A stretch of 64,000 nucleotides of DNA from Sulfurospirillum sp. 1612. Its GTDB lineage: Bacteria > Campylobacterota > Campylobacteria > Campylobacterales > Sulfurospirillaceae. A program made the translations under genes and the position numbers. The DNA lies in contig NZ_CP140614.1 of the NCBI RefSeq assembly GCF_036556685.1, positions 124,001 through 188,000 of the forward strand, written 5' to 3'. Position 1 is the stretch's first letter. Every line of letters begins with the position of its first letter. The notes beneath the pieces were generated by a model. The model saw only the letters and a program-made list of their open reading frames with translations. It did not search any database and was not told the origin of the DNA. Shown here piece by piece: positions 61,020 to 64,000 of the stretch.

Positions 61020-62921
61020 TTAGGTTTTGTACTTTGTGAGTTCATTATTTAATTTTTTTGTGAGTGTGTTGAGATGTTCACTTGCCTTGGCTAACTCTTC
61101 AACACTCTTAGAGTTAGTGTTTGAGAGGTTGTTGATGTAAGCTAAATCTTTGACAATTTCTTCTATTTTACTCGCGGTATTGATATATTCATTGATGGTA
61201 TTTTGGGTGATTTTTGTAGTTTTGTGCATACTGGTCACGGTCGTTTCGACATTTTTATTCAAATCTTCACCACTTTTAGAGATTTTTAAAATCTCCTCAG
61301 AGGAGCGGTTCATCTCTTCACTGGCTTCTTGAACAGATTGTACTACGACATTAATCGTTGAATTGATTTCAACCAAGGATCTTTGCGTTTTTTCGGCAAG
61401 CTTGCGTACTTCATCGGCAACGACTGCAAATCCTCTTCCGTGTTCGCCTGCGCGTGCGGCTTCTATGGCGGCATTTAATGCAAGTAGGTTGGTTTGGTCT
61501 GCGATATCATTAATCACATTGAGCACGGCTTTGATCTCTTGAGTGTTTTGACTTGTTTGCTGAAGTTTCTGTGCTAATTCTACATCTTTGATAGAGGTGG
61601 TATTGAGTTTTTCGTATAAATCTTGTATTCCCCCTTTAATCTCTAAGAGTACTTTGTTGGAGGTCTCTAAATATTCGCTTGCTTTTTTAGCATCATCGAG
61701 TGAATTGGTGAGGTTTGTATGGATTGTATTGCCATTTTCACTGATATGTCCGATGGAGATACTCTCCTCTTTCACGCGTTTTCCTACATCCAAAGAGGTA
61801 GTGCTTAGTTTTTCTGCAATGATGAGATTTTCTTGACTGCTTTTTTTGCTCTCTTGTAGCAAGTGTTGCATTTTTTCTACAAAGAGATTGATGCCTGTTC
61901 CGGTCTCGGAGATGACATCTTCTCCTGTTGTGACAATGCGCGATGTCAAATCAGCATCTTTAGTGGCAAGCTCCATCACCATATCTTTTAATTTTGTGAT
62001 AGGAACAAAAAGTTTTTTGAGGATTAAGAGCATCAAAATCAAGCCGATGAGGGTAAAACATAGTGTCATGATAATATTTTTGATGAATTGATTGCCGATT
62101 TCTTGATACGCTTCTTTTGTTGTTGTTGAGATGACGAGTTTCCAGCCGGTTCCCTTGATGGTATCAAAGGCGATGATTTTACTGCTATCATGATCGTGAT
62201 ATTCTAATAAGCCCTGTTTAGATTTCAAGATGTTTTGTTTGATTTGGGATAGAGATTTTTTAAGCATAGCGTGTTGTTGGGGTGAATGAAATTGTTTTGG
62301 ATACGCTAAAAGGGTGCCGTGATTGTTGAGCATAAAAGCGTATCCGCCTTTGACTTTGATATTTTTTACGATATTTTCTATGTCTGAAAAATTATTGACA
62401 GCAGCCAATACTCCGACAAATTTTGAACTATCACTTCCCATTTTTACTAAAAAAGCATAAGATTTTTTACCCGTTGTGTCGTTGATATAGACATCAGATA
62501 TTTCATCATGATGTGATGTTGTTGCTTTTTGATACCACGCTTGTTTTCTTGGGTCCTCATTATTTTTGAGTGGATTTAAAGAAGAGCTGACAAATCTTCC
62601 ATCTTCTTGGAATCCCATATAAACATCGCTAGCTTGCATCACCTTTTGAAAACTTCTAAATCTTTTTAATAGATAACTGTCTGAGCGATTTTCTGGATTG
62701 GTTAAACTTTTGGATATATTAAGAAGTACCTGATGCTTGAATGAAATCGCATCACCGATTGCTGAGGCATTTGAGGTGGCGAGGTCCTTTAAAATGGTGC
62801 CGACCTTTTGTTCCATTAAACTCTTTGATGCTTGATAACTTAAGATATTGCTTGAGAGTAAACTCAAGACCAATATCACACCGACTGATACATAAATTTT
62901 GTTTTTAAATCCTAATTTCAT
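61020..62921 (-). CDS. Methyl-accepting chemotaxis protein
   Basis: A 633-residue receptor. The first membrane helix (about 9-30) is followed by a dCache-type periplasmic domain ([25 protein letters not shown] to [15 protein letters not shown]). A second helix lies near 285-305, then a HAMP-like linker, and the signalling domain has the conserved tip [37 protein letters not shown]. It has no C-terminal CheR pentapeptide. GGTGG precedes the ATG. The ligand is not determined. Single gene. Confidence 0.94.
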   Translation of the reverse strand: MKLGFKNKIYVSVGVILVLSLLSSNILSYQASKSLMEQKVGTILKDLATSNASAIGDAISFKHQVLLNISKSLTNPENRSDSYLLKRFRSFQKVMQASDVYMGFQEDGRFVSSSLNPLKNNEDPRKQAWYQKATTSHHDEISDVYINDTTGKKSYAFLVKMGSDSSKFVGVLAAVNNFSDIENIVKNIKVKGGYAFMLNNHGTLLAYPKQFHSPQQHAMLKKSLSQIKQNILKSKQGLLEYHDHDSSKIIAFDTIKGTGWKLVISTTTKEAYQEIGNQFIKNIIMTLCFTLIGLILMLLILKKLFVPITKLKDMVMELATKDADLTSRIVTTGEDVISETGTGINLFVEKMQHLLQESKKSSQENLIIAEKLSTTSLDVGKRVKEESISIGHISENGNTIHTNLTNSLDDAKKASEYLETSNKVLLEIKGGIQDLYEKLNTTSIKDVELAQKLQQTSQNTQEIKAVLNVINDIADQTNLLALNAAIEAARAGEHGRGFAVVADEVRKLAEKTQRSLVEINSTINVVVQSVQEASEEMNRSSEEILKISKSGEDLNKNVETTVTSMHKTTKITQNTINEYINTASKIEEIVKDLAYINNLSNTNSKSVEELAKASEHLNTLTKKLNNELTKYKT

Positions 62922-63052
62922 TGTAAAACCACCTTTTGGAACTGTAATTTTACCCTAAAAAAATAAAGATATTAAAAATTTAATGATTTATTTTATGGTT
63001 TAAGATTGATAAAAAGTGCAGAAGTTGAAATTTCTACACTTTTCTTTGAGTA

Positions 63053-63268
63053 TTACACCGATGCGTGAGTTCCATCACAAAAGGGTAGATTGTTGCTTTT
63101 TTTACACGTACAAAGATGATAATTTTTGCTCTCTTTGACACTAAAATGTAGTGGCTTAAAACGTGTATCTCGGTGCGCACCATCGCATAATACGGTGTCT
63201 TTACTTTTACCACAGGTGCAAAATAGATATTTTTTTTCTGCTTCTAACTTCATGCTAATAGGTCCCAT
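63053..63268 (-). CDS. Double-CDGSH iron-sulfur protein
   Basis: A 71-residue protein with two CDGSH-type [2Fe-2S] motifs: CTCGKSKDTVLCDGAH and CTCKKSNNLPFCDGTH. Each has the three cysteines and one histidine that bind the cluster. Small bacterial proteins with this tandem layout are electron-transfer or cluster-carrier proteins. AAAGGA precedes the ATG. Single gene between the chemoreceptor and marR. Confidence 0.92.
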   Translation of the reverse strand: MGPISMKLEAEKKYLFCTCGKSKDTVLCDGAHRDTRFKPLHFSVKESKNYHLCTCKKSNNLPFCDGTHASV

Positions 63269-63314
63269 AAATCAATCCTTTATTAAAGTATTTAGTGTGT
63301 AGTGCTACTGAAAA

Positions 63315-63767
63315 TTACTGTGCTTTTTGTAGTTTTCTCAGTAGGGTAAACAAAGTCTCCACATCATCATCATCAAACGCTTCAAAATAAGATTCAAAAT
63401 TTTTGACATGCTGGGGAAACAACCGCTCGATAACATCTTTTCCTTTAGGGGCGATAGAGAGTATTGAAGCGCGTTGATCTTTTTCATTGGTATGTGTTGT
63501 GATGTATCCATCTCGTTTGAGATTTCGTACCACAACAGTAGTATTCCCAGGGGTGCTCATCGTGAGTTTTGTAATAGAACCGATGGTGAGATCACCACGG
63601 TGATAGAGAACTTCTAAGACTTGAAATTGATTCATGGTTAAGTCAAAAGTGTGAATATAGCCGGTCTCTTTTGCTCTAATCTTATGGTATGACCTGAAAA
63701 GCTGTATCCACGTTTTCATCAATTTGTCTGCTCGTGTACCGTAGCTTTTTGTGCTTTTTATCTTCAT
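63315..63767 (-). CDS. MarR-family transcriptional regulator
   Basis: A 150-residue winged-helix regulator. Helix-turn-helix segment LTIGSITKLTMSTPGNTTVVVRNLKRDGYI is followed by the wing THTNEKDQRASILSIAPKG. The upstream promoter has a perfect palindrome between its -35 and -10, so autoregulation is likely. The ligand is unknown. Confidence 0.92.
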   Translation of the reverse strand: MKIKSTKSYGTRADKLMKTWIQLFRSYHKIRAKETGYIHTFDLTMNQFQVLEVLYHRGDLTIGSITKLTMSTPGNTTVVVRNLKRDGYITTHTNEKDQRASILSIAPKGKDVIERLFPQHVKNFESYFEAFDDDDVETLFTLLRKLQKAQ

Positions 63768-63786
63768 CTACCAACTCCTGAAAATC

Positions 63787-63815
63787 ATTATATTACTAAT
63801 TAGTAATAATGTCAA
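63787..63815 (-). promoter_or_regulatory. marR promoter with MarR-type operator
   Basis: TTGACA (63815-63810) and TATAAT (63792-63787), read on the minus strand, are 17 bases apart, a perfect consensus. The spacer contains the perfect palindrome ATTACTAATTAGTAAT (63792-63807). A dimeric MarR protein would block the promoter when bound. Confidence 0.8.
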
Positions 63816-63832
63816 GCATCATCATGATAATT

Positions 63833-64000
63833 TTATTTTTTGAAATTTTGCACAAGTCCGACTACTTTTCCAATAATCCTCACCGCTTCAAAATCAATCA
63901 TTTCTGCCTCATAAGCAGGATTTTCAGAAATGAGTTTGAGTTTGCCAGATACGGTGATATCCAGACGTTTGACTAAAAGACCTCCGGGTGTGTGAAGGAC
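63833..64000 (-). CDS. S24-peptidase-type repressor, C-terminal end
   Basis: The last 55 codons of a gene that continues past the window edge. It contains GGLLVKRLDITVSGKLKLIS followed by ENPAYEAEMI and IIGKVVGLVQNF, the LexA/CI-like S24 peptidase C-terminus with catalytic lysine in VKRL. The N-terminal DNA-binding domain, if any, is outside the window, so it could be a phage-type repressor or a free S24 peptidase. Confidence 0.8.
   Translation of the reverse strand, partial: VLHTPGGLLVKRLDITVSGKLKLISENPAYEAEMIDFEAVRIIGKVVGLVQNFKK

Overview
The window looks like chromosomal DNA of a free-living member of the Campylobacterota (Epsilonproteobacteria; Sulfurospirillum/Sulfurimonas/Arcobacter-like). 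The grounds are low G+C, tightly packed operons, a Dba/DsbI pair of the Campylobacter type, a periplasmic [NiFe] hydrogenase, aspartase, and many c-di-GMP and chemotaxis proteins. There is no rRNA, no complete tRNA and no CRISPR array. The species cannot be fixed from sequence reading alone.

Left edge (1-5500) is accessory DNA. A serine-recombinase cassette is bounded by perfect 40-bp inverted repeats (22-61 and 1701-1740). Next comes a tyrosine integrase, followed by the 3' part of a tRNA-Leu(UAG) gene (3232-3289). This is the right attachment site of an island whose intact tRNA must lie left of the window. Beyond it are a repeat-rich exported protein (12 YwqK/MORN-type repeats plus four cysteine-paired Sel1 repeats) and a decayed insertion sequence.

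5539-14231 holds two minus-strand operons: an envelope lipoprotein operon (COG3014, YcfL, LpoB, an unknown exported protein, a CsgG-like protein) and pstSCAB. A lone MFS transporter follows. 15987-23802 is a plus-strand respiratory cluster: Dba and DsbI, a Tat-exported molybdopterin oxidoreductase, a four-cluster ferredoxin-like subunit, a TorD-like chaperone, and the large and small subunits of a [NiFe] hydrogenase. The order suggests a periplasmic H2-linked molybdoenzyme complex without a membrane subunit. The hydrogenase large subunit ends exactly at its C-terminal metal motif.

23858-27576 has a TetR regulator with a clear promoter/operator and a three-gene sensory operon: response regulator, histidine kinase, and a solute-binding-PAS protein with no output domain. 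27944-44350 is mixed housekeeping: YcjX/YcjF, two large GGDEF-EAL proteins (one with hemerythrin and CZB domains), an exported small heat-shock protein, aldehyde dehydrogenase with DUF779, aspartase, a TauE/SafE permease, and Tag glycosylase. 44421-47433 is a TPP-riboswitch-controlled thiamine salvage operon (thiD-cytX-thiM).

48894-60877 is the most unusual block. Two convergent operons encode transglutaminase-like proteases, a DUF2126 amidoligase, two circularly permuted ATP-grasp/alpha-E systems, two aspartoacylase-like proteins (one without its zinc ligands) and an MFS transporter. Together they look like a dedicated peptide- or amide-bond-forming pathway of unknown product. The right edge has a chemoreceptor, a double-CDGSH protein, a MarR regulator with a textbook operator, and the 3' end of an S24-peptidase-type repressor.
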